Assembly (NCBI RefSeq): GCF_029633865.1
Contig: NC_079216.1
Coordinates: 20,181,019-20,245,018, forward strand
Source of the DNA: Lampris incognitus
Taxonomy: Eukaryota; Chordata; Actinopteri; Lampriformes; Lampridae
Direction: 5' to 3'
DNA: 64,000 nt
The first letter of the stretch is position 1. Each line of letters begins with the position of its first letter. The position numbers and the translations under genes are program-made. The notes under the pieces are model-generated. The model was not told where the DNA came from. It made no database searches and worked only from the letters and a program-made list of their open reading frames with translations. Below are positions 1 to 11,713 of this stretch, piece by piece.

Positions 1-1217
1 TCTTTAGCCCGGAGGACACGACGTCCATGATTTCCAAAAACAATTTGAAATGTGGACTCGTCAGACCACAGCACACTTTTCCGCTTTGCGTCAGTCCATC
101 TCAGATGAGCTCCGGCCCAGAGGAGCCGGCGGCGTTTCTGGGTGTTGTTGATATATGGCTTTCGCTTTGCATGGTAGAGTTTTAACTTGCACTTGTAGAT
201 GTAGAGATAAACTGTGTTAACTGACGATGGTTTTCCCAAGTGTTCCTGAGCCCACATGGTAATATCCTTTACAGAATGATGTCGGTTTTTAATGCAGTGC
301 CGCCTGAGGGATCGAAGGTCACGGGCATTCAATGTTGGTTTTCGGCCTTGCCGCTTACGTGCAGAGATTTCTCCGGATTCTCTGAATCTTTTGATGATAT
401 TATGGACTGTAGATGATGAAATCCCTAAATTCTTTGCAATTGTACGTTGAGAAACATTGTTCTTAAACTGTTGGACTATTTGCTCACGCAGTTATAATAA
501 TAATAATGATACATTTTATTTGTAGACGCACTTTACATTTCAGAGAAACCTCAAAGTGCTATAAAACAATGGATAAAATACACCAACAATAATCAATACA
601 CAGTACAAGTTAAAAGCAATCACAGGGGCGGCAAAAGTGCAGTCATCCACAATCCATAATCATAGTCCGTGAAACAGAGTCCATGGTCAAAACATTTAAA
701 AAAGGAATGGGAAAAGAGGTGGCCTGGCTAGGAAAAGGCTTTGGTGAACAGATGGGTTTTGAGGTGTTGTTTGAAGGTTTCCACAGACTGTGGTGCCCTG
801 AGGTGGTTCGGGAGGGCACCACAGTTGTTCACAAAGTAGTGAACCTCACCCCATCCTTGCTTGTGAACGACTGAGCCTTTCAGGGATGCTCCTTTTATAC
901 CCAATCATGACACTCACCTGTTTCCAATTAACCTGTTCACCTGTGGAATGTTCCAAACAGGTGTTTTTTGAGCATTCCTCAACTTTCCCAGTCTTTTGTT
1001 GCCCCTGTCCCAGCTTCTTTGGAACGTGTTGCAGGCATCAAATTCAAAATGAGTGAATATTTGCAAAAAACAATAAAGTTTATCAGTTTGAACATTAAAT
1101 ATCTTGTCTTTGTAGTGTATTCAATTGAATATATGTCGAAAAGGATTTGCAGATCATTGCATTCTGTTTTTATTTACGTTTTACGCAACGTCCCAACTTC
1201 ATTGGAATTGGGGTTTG
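1..1217 (-). mobile_element. Tc1/mariner transposon copy 1, truncated by window edge and split by an insertion
   Basis: The sequence at 1-493 and 822-1217 closely matches the complete Tc1 element at 13689-15291, beginning inside the transposase gene. The minus strand encodes the amino-terminal helix-turn-helix part of the transposase. The outer end at 1217 carries the long terminal inverted repeat and is followed by TA, the usual Tc1 target duplication. A 328-bp block at 494-821 interrupts the gene a few codons after its start codon (about 860), so this copy is inactive. The other end lies outside the window. Confidence 0.9.
494..821 (-). mobile_element. 5'-truncated LINE 3' end inserted in Tc1 copy 1
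   Basis: This block is absent from the intact Tc1 at 13689. It is bordered by CAGTT at 489-493 and again at 822-826, a likely 5-bp target duplication. On the minus strand it ends in an (ATT)n tail preceded by a 'cactttgaggtttctctg'-type segment, typical of L2-like fish LINE 3' ends. Similar tails occur near 10750, 44230 and 50500. It has no coding capacity. Confidence 0.6.
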
Positions 1218-1627
1218 TAATAATAAAACAAAGGTATAAAGATACATGTATAATGATAATAATACCATACATACTAAAACATAAAATAACGGTTGCTGGT
1301 CGGTCTGCTGCCTGTCATATCATAATTTCACATTAATGTTGTTAAAATACCTGCTCAGTCATTCAGGGATATCTAGGATGGCCAGTTCTTGTACATATTC
1401 AAAGAAGGAGTTCCACCTCTTGTAAAATTTCTTCAGGGAGCCCTTCATTATGCATCTGATTCTTTCCAGTTTTACAAAATTAAGGACTTCTCTTATCCAT
1501 AGTGTATGTGGAGGGGGTGTTGGAGAGTTCCACTTGAGCAATACAAAGCATCTGGCAAGTAAGGTGACAAAGGCTATAAAGCCAGCCTCTTGGGAAGAGT
1601 GGTACTGTTATGTACCGAACAATGCAA

Positions 1628-2700
1628 TCATAGCCTTCGGTTAAATCGATTTTCCGTAACCTTTGACAATGATCTAAAGATTTCCACCAAGTAGGATTGT
1701 AAACCCGGACAAGACCAGAACAAGTGTACATGACTCATCGGTGCTTGGTGACACCTGTCGCAAGTTGGTTTAACATCTTTATAGATTTTAGAGAGTCCAA
1801 CCTTTGTAAAGTGGGTACAATGTTCAATTTTGCACTGCATCAGACAATATTTCGCACAGATAGATGGTTTATGTACTTTATCAAGGGCATCCTCCCAAAG
1901 TTCCTCAGAGAGCTCCTCTCTCAGGTCCATTTTCCAAAGTGTTTTAATGGATTTTAAGGAAATTAAATGTAAAGAATGAGTCTGAACATAGATATGTGAC
2001 ATCATTCCTTTCAGAACAGGTACAGGAATGTGTCCAATGGTGAATCAATGTATAGGTTAGGGAACAGGGGATCTACGGCTAACAAAACTGCATATCTGTA
2101 GATACCTGAAAAAGTGTTGTTTAGGTATAGCAAATTTTTCAGATAAGAGCTGGAAAGAGAAGGTGCTATTAATATATAGGTGTTTACATGTTTTTATGCC
2201 TAGGTTGGGCCAAATAGCGAATGCACCATGTACTAAAGATGGAAGAAAAGCATGATTTGCAGTTACTGGGGCTGACATAGAATATGTTTGAAACAAAATA
2301 AGGTCTTAACTGATTCCAAATCCTCAGATGTTTTATCAGTTACATTTTCTGTGTAGTCAGAAAAGGGACTCTTAATAGAAGAACGAGCTAATGCTGGAAG
2401 TGACACTGGCCTACAGGAAGCAGCCTCCACTTTAAGCCAGTCAGGTAGGGAGTAGTATGAGTCAAACTGTAGCCAGGATTGTATTCTAAGATTGGCTGAC
2501 CAATAGTAAAACCCCACATTTGGTAGAGCCATTCCCTGCAACATCTTTGATCTCTGTGAAAATTGCTTGTGTATCCTTGGAGTTTTTTTTTGTTCCAAAC
2601 GAATTCTAAAATAACGGCATCGATTCTATGGAAAAGGTTTTGGGGGAGGATAATTGGTATACACTGAAATAAATATAAGAATTTAGGGAAGGTATTCATC
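1628..2700 (-). pseudogene. LINE ORF2 carboxy-terminal region, degenerate
   Basis: Minus-strand frames include 'FLYLFQCIPIILPQNLF', 'IDAVILEFVWNKKK' and finally 'CDRCHQAPMSHVHLFWSCP', the Cys/His cluster found near the end of L1/Tx1 ORF2 proteins. Several stops and frameshifts separate them. This fixes the direction of the LINE and puts its 3' end to the left. Confidence 0.8.
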
Positions 2701-2959
2701 TTGACAGAGTTAATTTGGGCAGCTTAAGACAGATTTAGCACTGACCAGCGGCCAAAGTCTACTCGTACATGAATCGGAAGGGGGGCAACATTACAAGGTC
2801 TTTAAATTTGTCAGTTACCTGAACCTCTTAGTGAGTGAAGCTGTGCCTTGCAATTATGAATGGCTGGCTATGTAGTGGGTACTCACGTGCTGCATTACTT
2901 AAAGGGAATAATTTGCTTTTATTTAAGATCAGTTTGTAATTGGATATAACACCAGATGA

Positions 2960-3315
2960 GTTAAGAATGGTAAGAGCTGCAGGGACAAATACCGAGAGAT
3001 TGGACATAAAGAGGAAAAGATTGCCTGCATAAAGAGAAACTCACTCCATTCCTGAAAATGCCTGTAATGTGGGGGTTACAATAAAGTGTGATAAAGAGGG
3101 GCTCAATGACTAAAGCGAATAAGAGGGGACTCAAGGGACAACCCTCCCGGATGGAGCAATGGTGGGAAAAGTATTCTGATTGGGTGTCACTGAGGCTAGG
3201 GGAGAAGAATACTGCAGCTTCATCCATGAGATGAAGTTCTTACCAAAGCCAAACTTTTCTAAGATGTCAAAAAAGTTACTCCCACTCCACACAATCAAAG
3301 GCCTTTTCTGCATCC
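2960..3315 (-). pseudogene. LINE reverse-transcriptase core, degenerate
   Basis: Two overlapping minus-strand frames give a reverse-transcriptase palm fragment: 'FFDILEKFGFGKNFISWM' followed after a frameshift by 'REGCPLSPLLFALVIEPL', an RT motif of L1/Tx1 elements. The catalytic YxDD box expected just downstream is not recognisable, so no active enzyme is encoded. Confidence 0.8.
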
Positions 3316-4379
3316 AATGATATCACAACTTTTGGCACAGAGGTCATAGGGGAATGATAGATTGTATTAAAAAGTCATCAAGTCAAAAAAAGAGTGCCTA
3401 TTTCTAATGAAACCAGTTTGGTCGGGAGAGATAATGGTTGGTAGCAATGTTTCCAAATGTAGGGTGAGCATTTTAAACAAAAATTTAAAATCCACATTTT
3501 ACAAACTGATTGGAGCAAGCAAGGGGATTCTTATTCTTTTTTTTTTAATAAGAGATAGAAGTTTGATTGAGGGTTGGGAGTAAACTAAGAGATTTAAAAA
3601 AAATTCACTAAACATATCTATCAGATCAGGGGCTAATTTGTGTGAAAATGTCCTTTAAAACTCTGCTGGATAGCCGTCTGTCCCTGAATATCTGCCACCT
3701 TGCATAGAGGTAATAGCAACATAAAGTTCAGTAGTAGTTATTGGATTCTCCAACTCCTCAACCATATCAGGGTGAGCCAGAGGGCTTTTGAGCATAACGA
3801 AAAATTGTCAATGTCCTGCGTTTCCAAATTAATTTCAGATGTGTGTAACGAAGCATAATAGTCTTTAAATTCATCATTGATTTTTGGGTTCTATTGTAAT
3901 ATCTGAAAATGTTTTAATTTGAGGGATTTGGTGAGAAGAAGTGGTTTGTTGTAACCAGTGGGCCAGTAATCTGCCAGCTTTGTCATCCTGTTCATAATAA
4001 TTACTTCTGGACTTAAGATGGCAGTGTGGTCTGCAGTCAATATGTTGAATTCTGACTGTAGAGCGAGGCATTCTCTACACACATCTGGGGTTGGTGAAGT
4101 GTCACAGAGGCTATCCAGTCAAGCAATTTGCTTTATTAGTTCAGTTAATTTTTCCCTCTTCTGTTTATTCTCGTGATTTACATAAGATATTATCTGCCCT
4201 CTAATATAAGCTTTCAATGGTTCCCACAAAACAGATGAAGAAATCTCAGGGGTCTTATTTGTACTTAAAAACATAACTTTGGCTAGAAATCAATTGTACA
4301 AAGTTTTCATCCAAGAGCAAATGCATGTTAAAATGCCTCGGGGTTTGTGCATGGACAGAACCCCTAAACCTGATATAGC

Positions 4380-4610
4380 AGGTTTAGGGGTATTAAATGT
4401 AAAGCATAGCAACAGGGGTGTGGTCAGAAATGACTGTTGCCTCATATGAGCATGAGTCCACGGTAGGGAGAATTCTGTTATCTACCAGAAAATAGTCTAT
4501 ACGAGTAAACTTGAGCACATGGGAGAAAAAGGAGTACACTTTGCTGGTGGGATTAAAAAAAATATATACCAGGGATCTGAGATCGGAAACTCATTCATGA
4601 AGGTTTTTAA
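4380..4610 (-). pseudogene. LINE endonuclease domain, last part
   Basis: The minus strand reads ..RIDYFLVDNRILPTV.. and then ..ATVISDHTPV.., the conserved end of a LINE endonuclease with its catalytic SDH motif. It continues the domain at 6150-6690 across the inserted Rex1-like element. Downstream, 3320-4380 is a degenerate linker to the reverse transcriptase. Confidence 0.75.
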
Positions 4611-6145
4611 CTATCTTCAGAATCAGAATCAGAATACTTTATTCATCCCCGAGGGGAAATTGGGTTCTATTACAGACACTCACGTGCTGGTAAGAAAAAA
4701 CTAAAAACTAACAAGATACAAGATAACAAGAAAATAGAAACAAATAGAAACAAGAAAAATCTGAAACAAATAGAAATAAAAGATGAACTAAGAAATAGAA
4801 ATAAGAACAAAATGTATAAACAAGCATGGTGCACATAACACCCTATCTATACTACACTACCGCAGCACAAAACAAACAGCACAAACAAAACCCGACGGTA
4901 AAACAAGTTGAAGGGCCAGTCCAATGACCATCAACTCCGAGTGTCTTGACAGTCTGAGTCTGAGGGAGGAGCTGTAAAGTCTAATGGCCACAGGCAGGAA
5001 TGACCTCCTGTGGCGCTCTGTAGTGCAGTTTGGCAGAATGAGTCTATTCTATTACTAAAAGTACTCCCGACCAGCACGTCATGGAGTGGGTGGAAGACAT
5101 TGTCCATGATGGCACATAACTTCAACAGCGTCGTCCTCTGAGAAACTGCCGCCAGGGAATCCAGTTCCACCCCCACAATGTCCTCGGCTTTGCGGATCAG
5201 TTTATGAGCCTGTTTGCATCTGCTACCCTCAACCTGCTGCCCCAACACACAACAGCAAACAGGAGAGCACTGCCACCACAGACTCATACCCAGACCGGTC
5301 GCCTCCTCTTTACGTGTCTATGGACACGCTTCTGCAAGTCACTTATACGTGTTCATTGACACGTATCTCACAGATGCCGCTAGGGGCGCCCTGTAGCCTA
5401 CTAGGTCTGTCATGACCATGGTCCAACACTACATCACAATATGCACGTGTCAGAGGACACGTTTTTGCGAGAGCGAAATACGTGTATATGGACACGTATT
5501 AGTTGCCACTGGGGCCGCAATCCTGTCTTCTAGGTCTAGGCAGAGCTGTATCGGTCGGGATTCACCACAATTTCTCCACCACACAAGGTAATGTTACATC
5601 TAATACATATTTAAGTAAAATGTTAATTTAGACATCCTTTTTATAGAATTGGCTGTTGCCCCATAGCTAGATTTGCGCACCATTTTACCGGATTACAAAC
5701 TCATCATTACCAGACTCCGATTGTTTTTCGGCTAACGTTACTCCTCCAGCCAGCCAAATTGAGCAGCCGTGAATCCTTTCTCTGTGGGTTGCGGAGATTC
5801 CTAAATTGTAAACACCATACATATGACGTTAGTTCAATAATGTGGTACATATCTGCTTCAAAAAATAATTTGAAGATAGCAAATTTAGCTACGACTCACA
5901 TATTAAGAACATTCGCTTCGCTTCGCATCGCCCCGCCATCTTTGTTCAATATTTTTGACATTCTATTGCGTCATGACCATGGCAGACACCACATCCTGAG
6001 CATGGTCTGGCAGATGTTGAAGGACCTCAGCCTCCTCAAAAAGTAGAGATGGCTCTGTCCCTTCTTGTAGAGGGCATCAGTGTTCTTAGCTCAGTCCAGT
6101 TTATTGTCTATATACACCCCCAGGTACTTGTACTATTTCACAGTG
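4611..6145 (-). mobile_element. Rex1/CR1-like LINE 3' part inserted in the Tx1-type LINE
   Basis: On the minus strand 6145-5990 encodes 'YLGVYIDNKLDW' and '..LYFLRRLRSF', and 5285-4931 encodes 'KQAHKLIRKAEDIVGVELDSL' style sequence, the end of a Rex1/L2-like pol. The 3' tail is a (GATTCT)n repeat at 4611-4635, as in the LINE ending at 50085. The coding sequence is broken by a block of about 700 bp (roughly 5286-5985) that contains no LINE sequence. Confidence 0.7.
5286..5985. repeat. Unknown ~700-bp block with four spaced dyads, inside the Rex1-like LINE
   Basis: This block separates two parts of one LINE reading frame, so it is probably an insertion. It has no coding sequence I recognise. 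Four 18-bp dyads of form ACGTGT-N5-GACACG(T/C) lie at 5312-5329, 5347-5364, 5445-5462 and 5480-5497. They form two pairs, each with a start-to-start distance of exactly 35 bp, in a degenerate 133-bp tandem duplication. Both units continue into a similar segment ending CTAGGTCT. The block ends were not mapped precisely. Confidence 0.6.
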
Positions 6146-6149
6146 TCCA

Positions 6150-6690
6150 CACTGACTTAGCAGACCTTGAAGGAATAGTGATCTTCGTGGAATAATGGTC
6201 CAGCTCTGGGCTAGGCCAACAATTAAAGTCACCTCCTAACATAAGGAAATGCGAGGGCATATCTGGAAGGTTGGACAAGAGCTGCCTACCTAAAGAAATC
6301 TGCATTATCCAAACTGGGGAAGTACACATTCACTAGTAGAACTGGGGTATCGTATATCCTGCCAGTAACAATTAAATATCTGCCATGCGGATCGAAGACA
6401 ACATCAGAATATATAAAGGGACCTGATTTATGTAACAAATTCGCAATCCCTCTAGACTTGCTATGAAATGACGACTAATAGGCATGACCAATCCTCCTAC
6501 TCTTAATTTTTGGATAAAAAAGATGGTTTCAAGTGTGTTTTTTTTGGAGATGGATTACTTGAGCTTCCAAATGTTGAAGATGGTACAACCCTGCTGTGCT
6601 TAACTGGGGAATTGAGTCCTTTGCACTTCCAACTAATAAACTTAAGCACATTACCATCAGGATGCTGAATTAACCTGGACATCACCATCA
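6150..6690 (-). pseudogene. LINE endonuclease domain, first part
   Basis: The minus strand encodes a degenerate exonuclease/endonuclease/phosphatase fold. The start resembles 'FISWNCKGLNSPVK' (read here as FISWKCKGLNSPVK), and further on is GGDFNCW, the Asp-Asn metal-site motif of LINE endonucleases, at about 6220. The domain is cut at 6146 by a Rex1-like LINE and resumes at 4610. Confidence 0.75.
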
Positions 6691-8056
6691 GGATGTTGAG
6701 TTAACCATGGACCATTTAGAACTAATGAGGGAGAACAAAGATAAAAGTGACACTGACAGCTGAACCGACCGAGATCACACTGACCAGATATGCAACCAAC
6801 AAAAAATCAGATTACATGTAAATCAAACACGATAAATACACATAAACCTCACCCCTATTCCACTGCAGCACAGGCATCTCACCAAATGGGAAAAAAACTC
6901 CCTAAACACAAGTAATCCAAAATGTTTCCGTGGTAGCTCTAACAGGAACTTAATAGTGCTACCTGAAATGAAGTGTGACTTGTAGAGCATTAACAAACGT
7001 ACACAGTACAAACCACTGGAAACCTGTAGCTGAAACAGTAATAAGCAGGAAGAGATATCAATAGTGGAAATGAATAAGGGACAAGAAAAAGAGAAAAATA
7101 AATAAAGAAAAAAATGACAAAAAAAAAACAAACAAAAATTAATAAACAAATATATATACACACAAAAAATCTAAGTAAATGGATAATAAGCAAAATAGCA
7201 GACAAGGTATTATAAACCATGTTTAAATCAGTATAAATGATGCAGTATAATTAAACCAGTTGGGTTTAAAAAAAAAAATCACGATCACTCGGCCCAGGCA
7301 AGGCACCTGGGAAATGTAGTCCACATTAGTGCAAACAGTCTGGCTGAAGCATGGAAAACCAGAGCATATTTGTTCTTGCGCACTCACACTGTAGGCCAGG
7401 TAGTCTACTTACAGTTCTATTGACAAAATCAGTGGATGCCGTAGGATCTTCAAACCTATGTGATGTCCCATCTGGCATAGTGATTTTGTGTATTGCCAAG
7501 TAGAGAAGACTACGTACACTTCACATCTGGGTAGGAGCATAGATTGCGCTTAATTGTGCGAAATGCAGCTCACTTCTTGGTAACAGAGGATGTATAATCG
7601 GGCAATATAGAAGTTATCTTGCCTTTGTAAAGACGGGGAGAGGTTTTCTCCGCTCGCTGTAGAATCAGGCTCCAGACATGGAAGAAGTGTACCCTTGCAA
7701 CAAAGAGCCGAGGTGGGCTCCCATCTTTGGGTTGCTCTTGCAGGATTCAGTGGGCATGGTCAAGTAAGGGCTTGTCGTTCAGACCAAGCAGGTCCTGGAG
7801 TAGCTGGGTGACAAAATCAGTGGCGCAGGGTACCTCCAGCCCCTATGGCACACCCATCATATGTATGTTATTCCTCCTGGATCTACTCTCGAGATCATTA
7901 CACTTGTCGTCCAGACGTTTCACTTGCGTGGTTAGCATGTTAACTGTAGCTTCTAGCTCCTTTATCCTAGTCACGGTGGTTGGCGGCCGCACGCTCAAGT
8001 TCTTGCATCATCCCTCCATGAGTGCCCACTGTATGTTGAAGTGGTTCAATTGAGTT
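6691..8056 (-). other. Degenerate 5' part of the Tx1-type LINE between ORF1 and endonuclease
   Basis: No protein is recognised here. The position between an ORF1 fragment and the endonuclease of the same LINE suggests decayed ORF1 and inter-ORF sequence. It includes an A/T-rich stretch around 7080-7280. Confidence 0.4.
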
Positions 8057-8217
8057 TTTTTTTTAAATTTTCCGCCTTTATTTGATAGCGATAGTCAAGC
8101 AAGAGAAAGGAAAGGCAGGGGAGAGAGAGGGGATGACATGCAGCAAAGGGCCCAGGCCGGATTTGAACCCAGTCTTATGCGGTACGCGCTCTACCACGTG
8201 AGCTACCGTGGCACACC
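8057..8217 (-). mobile_element. tRNA-derived SINE (SINE-D) with perfect target duplication
   Basis: Read on the minus strand, a tRNA-like head carries an A-box-like segment (TAGCTCACGTGGTAGAGC) and a B box (GGTTCAAATCC). It is followed by a 'ctgcatgtcatcccc' body, a pyrimidine-rich stretch and an 'aataaaggcggaaaattt' tail. It is flanked by identical 11-bp copies of TCAATTGAGTT at 8046-8056 and 8218-8228. It lies inside ORF1 of the Tx1-type LINE and is therefore younger than it. Confidence 0.9.
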
Positions 8218-8228
8218 TCAATTGAGTT

Positions 8229-8456
8229 AATTAATTCTTGTTTCACAGACGATATTTCAGAACTCAGGCTCGTGGACAGAGCATCAGTTTTCCCGAACAC
8301 GCCTCTCTTAAGGGAGTACATCACTGACTGTAACAGCGTCGTACCAAGGGTGCTAGTAGCGTTAGCATCCTCTGTTATCGGTGTAGCCGGCTTGGGAGGT
8401 TGCGATGTTTTGCGGCCTCCTCTCGTGGGCTCTTGCTTCTGACGAATATTTGACAT
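8229..8456 (-). pseudogene. LINE ORF1 amino-terminal fragment
   Basis: The minus-strand frame begins MSNIRQKQEPTRGG and continues through a Thr/Pro-rich stretch into a segment with coiled-coil character (SLSSEISSVKQELINSIE), as in ORF1 proteins of Tx1-type LINEs. It is cut by the SINE insertion at 8217 and goes on in degenerate form to about 7700. This is probably the RNA-binding ORF1 of the LINE whose endonuclease starts near 6690. Confidence 0.5.
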
Positions 8457-8666
8457 TGTGGTCTGGTCGGTCAGATTAAGATTAAGATTAATTGAGCTAG
8501 AAAATTTCCAAAATTCATTATAAATTGTTCCAGACTATTAATATGCAAAACTGTATAATGAAAAGTACATTTAAGTCACATTCTCTTGGAGCAGTAAGGG
8601 GACATGTCCACCCCCTTCTGTGTTCTATAGCGCCCCCTGGCGCCAATGTATTATACTTACCCCAAA

Positions 8667-9295
8667 TCCACTCTGTGCATAACTGTAGTCCACTGTCTTC
8701 TGGTTTCTACTGCAATGGTCATACCAGTTTCCTGTTTGTTGGCGTGTGCTATTGACAATGGCATATTTTTCATGACGCCTGCAAGATGTAGCATGGATAA
8801 ATGTCAGCGACATGCACAGAATTGTCGACACACTTTCACCTGCACCTACCAGCAGTGAGGTATCATATCATACCAGAGTAACATATCAAGATAGGTCCAC
8901 AATTATGAGGATGAGGCCACTCACCCTCATAATTGTTGATGTAACTTGATCCACAATTATGATCCATAATTATGTTCCACAATTATCCCCAATTGATCCA
9001 CAATTATGAGGATGAGTATCCTCATAATTGTGGATCAAGTTATTTCCACAATTCCTCATAATTGTGGACGTAACTTGATATGTGCAACTTGAAACTTTCC
9101 ACCCGTTTGCTGGTAGGTGCAGGTGAAAGTTTGTCGACAATTCTGTGCATGTCGTTGACATTAATCCATGGTAAATCTTGCAGGCATCGCGAAAAATATG
9201 CCATTGTCAATAGCACACGCCAACAAACAGGAAACTGGTATGACCACTGCAGTAGAAACCAGAAGTCAATGGACTACATTTATGCACAGAGTGGC
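8667..9295. mobile_element. Fold-back element with ~240-bp inverted arms
   Basis: The segments at about 8667-8915 and 9050-9295 are inverted copies with scattered mismatches. Both arms can be read as the same peptide-like frame (..NSTRQQTGNWYDHCSRNQK..), which may be chance or a remnant of a gene end. The loop is made of repeated CCACAATTATGAGGATGAG-type units that are themselves partly palindromic. No transposase is inside, so it looks like a non-autonomous DNA element. Confidence 0.75.
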
Positions 9296-9329
9296 TTTCC
9301 ATTAAACACTACTAATTGCAGAAAAAAAT

Positions 9330-10740
9330 AAATTTTCCCTAGACCTGAGCTTTAAAACAAATCCAGGCACTATGACACACGAGTCAAATTATATGACACT
9401 TACAAGACACTAAAGAAAAATCAAGGTGAACATCAAGTCCCAAAGGGCCATGTATACAGACTGCCGCAACCTCTCAAAGCTCACTTTTGACTTATTGAGA
9501 CAAATGGTGGACAACAGAGTTTTCACTTGGGACACTCTACTTGGTAGTCATAAACAACAGATAAGGCTCCACGGCTTTACAAAAATCAAGTATCTTAGAA
9601 TTGTTAGGCCTGTAGTTTACAGAGGTTTGAGGTAGTTATGTACCTCAAATGATTCAACGTGAGACCCTGACAGACATTACACAGGACCAGACCAGTCTTC
9701 AGATTACAGATGGCCTTCTAAAGAATACAGTCAAATTCAATATAAAATATTATGTAAAATATTGTGTGTTTATTTCAGTGGGTGTGTTGTGCTTTTTTTT
9801 TTTAGTCTGAACTGTACAACTGGTCAAGTTAAAATGTAGTTATTAGAAAAGAGACCTGACACGGTTGCAGAACAACTGAACGGTATGTATTGCAGTCATG
9901 CATTTTCATACAGGGAAACAGCATCAGTCTAAACTGTCATTGCTTTTCAGTGTACCCACATTCACTCCGAGGACCCCGTTGTTTTGAGGGAACTGAAATG
10001 AAGAGGACTTAAGTGCATGAAAGGTGACATGAAGCATGATTCTCTGTAGCCAGAAGATGATAGGATGAGATGAATAAACAGGATGTCACTTATAGAGCCA
10101 TAAAATCCTGCTGAATCAGGATGATCAGCCAAGTGTCATTATGTTCTATGCGCTCTGCTTAGCAAAAACTGCAATAAAAAAGTCCAGTGTAGTGTTTCTA
10201 AAGCGCTCTGATCCAATTGACAATCAAACAATAGTAAAGGCACATACAGGGATTATTTGTGTTAAAATCAGTAGTAAATCTCATTCTTAATTGAATCTAA
10301 TTAAACAATTTAAACTATAGAAACAATCAATTTTCTCATGATACCATATTTACTTTCGCTCAGCTATCAATGAGTTCTACATAACATTTTTTTCAAGTCA
10401 AAAACTTCATTTCTCTTCTCTTCTCACTGAATGAAATGAATTGATAGTAAACTCAAACCAATGCCAATCAAGAGACACTGAATAGTAAATTATGATACAA
10501 CCTAACACTCCTGTGTTGTGCAAATAAGCAGAATGAGAACTCGAATTCGAGTGGAAACCGTTATTTTATGAAGCGTATATAAAGACTGCATTTGGAACCC
10601 CATATGACCGCCGCTAAATAAACCTTTCCTCGTTCTAGTTCATGAACAGGACACAGTGTACAGCAACTGGTCCTACATACACATCTGAGTTTCCTGTGAG
10701 TGTATAAGATTTCTGCAGGACACCAACCACATACATAAAC
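9330..10740. other. No recognised gene or repeat
   Basis: About 1.4 kb of A/T-rich sequence with only short open frames and no protein I recognise. It lies 3' of gnao1 exon 8B and is either 3' flank or the intron before an unseen alphaoA exon pair. Confidence 0.5.
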
Positions 10741-10769
10741 TTTAGATACACCTGAAAAAGAGATTGTAC

Positions 10770-10870
10770 TCTTAATAATAATGATAATAATAATAACAAC
10801 AATAATAATATGTCAGACTTATTACAGCTCTTTTCTAAATACTTGGGCGCTTTACATCAGAGGCAAAAAT
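10770..10870 (-). repeat. LINE/SINE 3' tail with (TAA)n
   Basis: A run of AATAAT units followed by 'ttacagctcttttctaaat' and 'gggcgctttacatcagagg'. This matches the 3' termini of the L2-like elements near 494, 18330, 44230 and 50500, on the minus strand. Only the tail is present. Confidence 0.5.
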
Positions 10871-11391
10871 AGACAAACTTAAAATCAGATTTGATGATAT
10901 ATGCAATTGTAGGTACCCATTGGACACCTGATTGTTTCCCCCCTTAGACTAGGTGGTAATTCTGTTGATATGGAAGGGTAATAATGGATGTACTGCTTGT
11001 TGGTCAGGGCAGCCGCTGATGTACCTGACATGGTTAGAGCTGAATACATTATTTGGTCATTTCTAAGTGCACTGGGTACTAAGGATGCTAGCCCATCACT
11101 GGGAGCACATAGACATGCCCCAAGTAGGCTTAGGAAAGGGAAGAGCAGAAGTAGGATGGAATGGGTAGAACACAATGTGATGGAAGAGTGTGAGAAGATA
11201 GTAGGGAAGAGCCAAAATGTGGTTGGTGTATAACAATCACATGAAGTGATGGGAGACTGACTGAACGGTTGACTGAGTTTTTTCAGCATCTATCATCAAC
11301 CTTGAATCAATGAAGGTGTTCACAGTACAGGAGAAGGGCCTTGTGAAGTCACAAGGTTGCAGTATGATGACATCATCGGTACAGACTACAT

Positions 11392-11397
11392 TTTATT
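11392..11397 (-). terminator. gnao1: Candidate gnao1 (exon 8B) polyadenylation signal
   Basis: AATAAA on the minus strand about 130 nt after the exon 8B stop codon. It is the first canonical hexamer I see there. No transcript evidence is available, and a longer 3' UTR is possible. Confidence 0.35.
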
Positions 11398-11525
11398 GGT
11401 TACTTGCTAGCATGTGATGGCATAAATAATGTGGTCCACACATTCATTGTTTCTGTTACCATGCGATAATGTTATCAGTGCATGTTACACCCTCAAAGCT
11501 CGTACGCCATAACATAACAGCATCA

Positions 11526-11713
11526 TCAGTATAAGCCACATCCTCGGAGGTTATTAGCTATGATGACATCAGTGACAGCGTCAAAGACAAACTGGATGTT
11601 GTTGGTATCTGTAGCGCAGGTCACATGGGAGTAGACCTCTTTATGGAGTGACTTGTTCTTCCTCTCATATTGAGACTTGATATAGGCTATACCCTCCAAA
11701 TAAGTTTCAGGAC
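11526..11713 (-). CDS. gnao1: gnao1 exon 8B: carboxy terminus of G-alpha-o (alphaoB type) with stop codon
   Basis: Last coding exon of the inhibitory-class G-protein alpha subunit Go, which couples seven-transmembrane receptors to ion channels and adenylyl cyclase at the neuronal membrane. The acceptor CCCTAG precedes 11713. The exon gives 2 nt plus 62 codons, residues 293-354, and ends in GCGLY then TGA. It contains [10 protein letters not shown], the guanine-binding G5 motif, and Cys351, the residue ADP-ribosylated by pertussis toxin. '[22 protein letters not shown]' marks the alphaoB form rather than alphaoA (which has MTCAT and IQVVFDAVTDII). The phase joins exactly to the exon at 23504. 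It reads [14 protein letters not shown] where mammalian alphaoB differs, as expected for a fish paralogue. Whether this is gnao1a or gnao1b cannot be told. Confidence 0.95.

Larger units (their letters stand above)
1359..8456 (-). mobile_element. L1/Tx1-type LINE, minus strand, interrupted twice
   Basis: Going down the minus strand from 8456, I see an ORF1 start, an apurinic-type endonuclease, a reverse transcriptase and a carboxy-terminal Cys-rich motif, the order expected for an L1/Tx1 LINE. All parts are broken by stops and frameshifts. A tRNA SINE at 8057-8217 and a Rex1-like LINE at 4611-6145 are inserted in it; the endonuclease reads on across the latter. The 3' end is uncertain, somewhere between 1220 and 1360. 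A second Tx1-like copy lies at 58250-60060. Confidence 0.8.

Noticed and set aside
9421..9635. 69-codon plus-strand frame
   Set aside because: Short, no motif recognised and no splice or repeat support.
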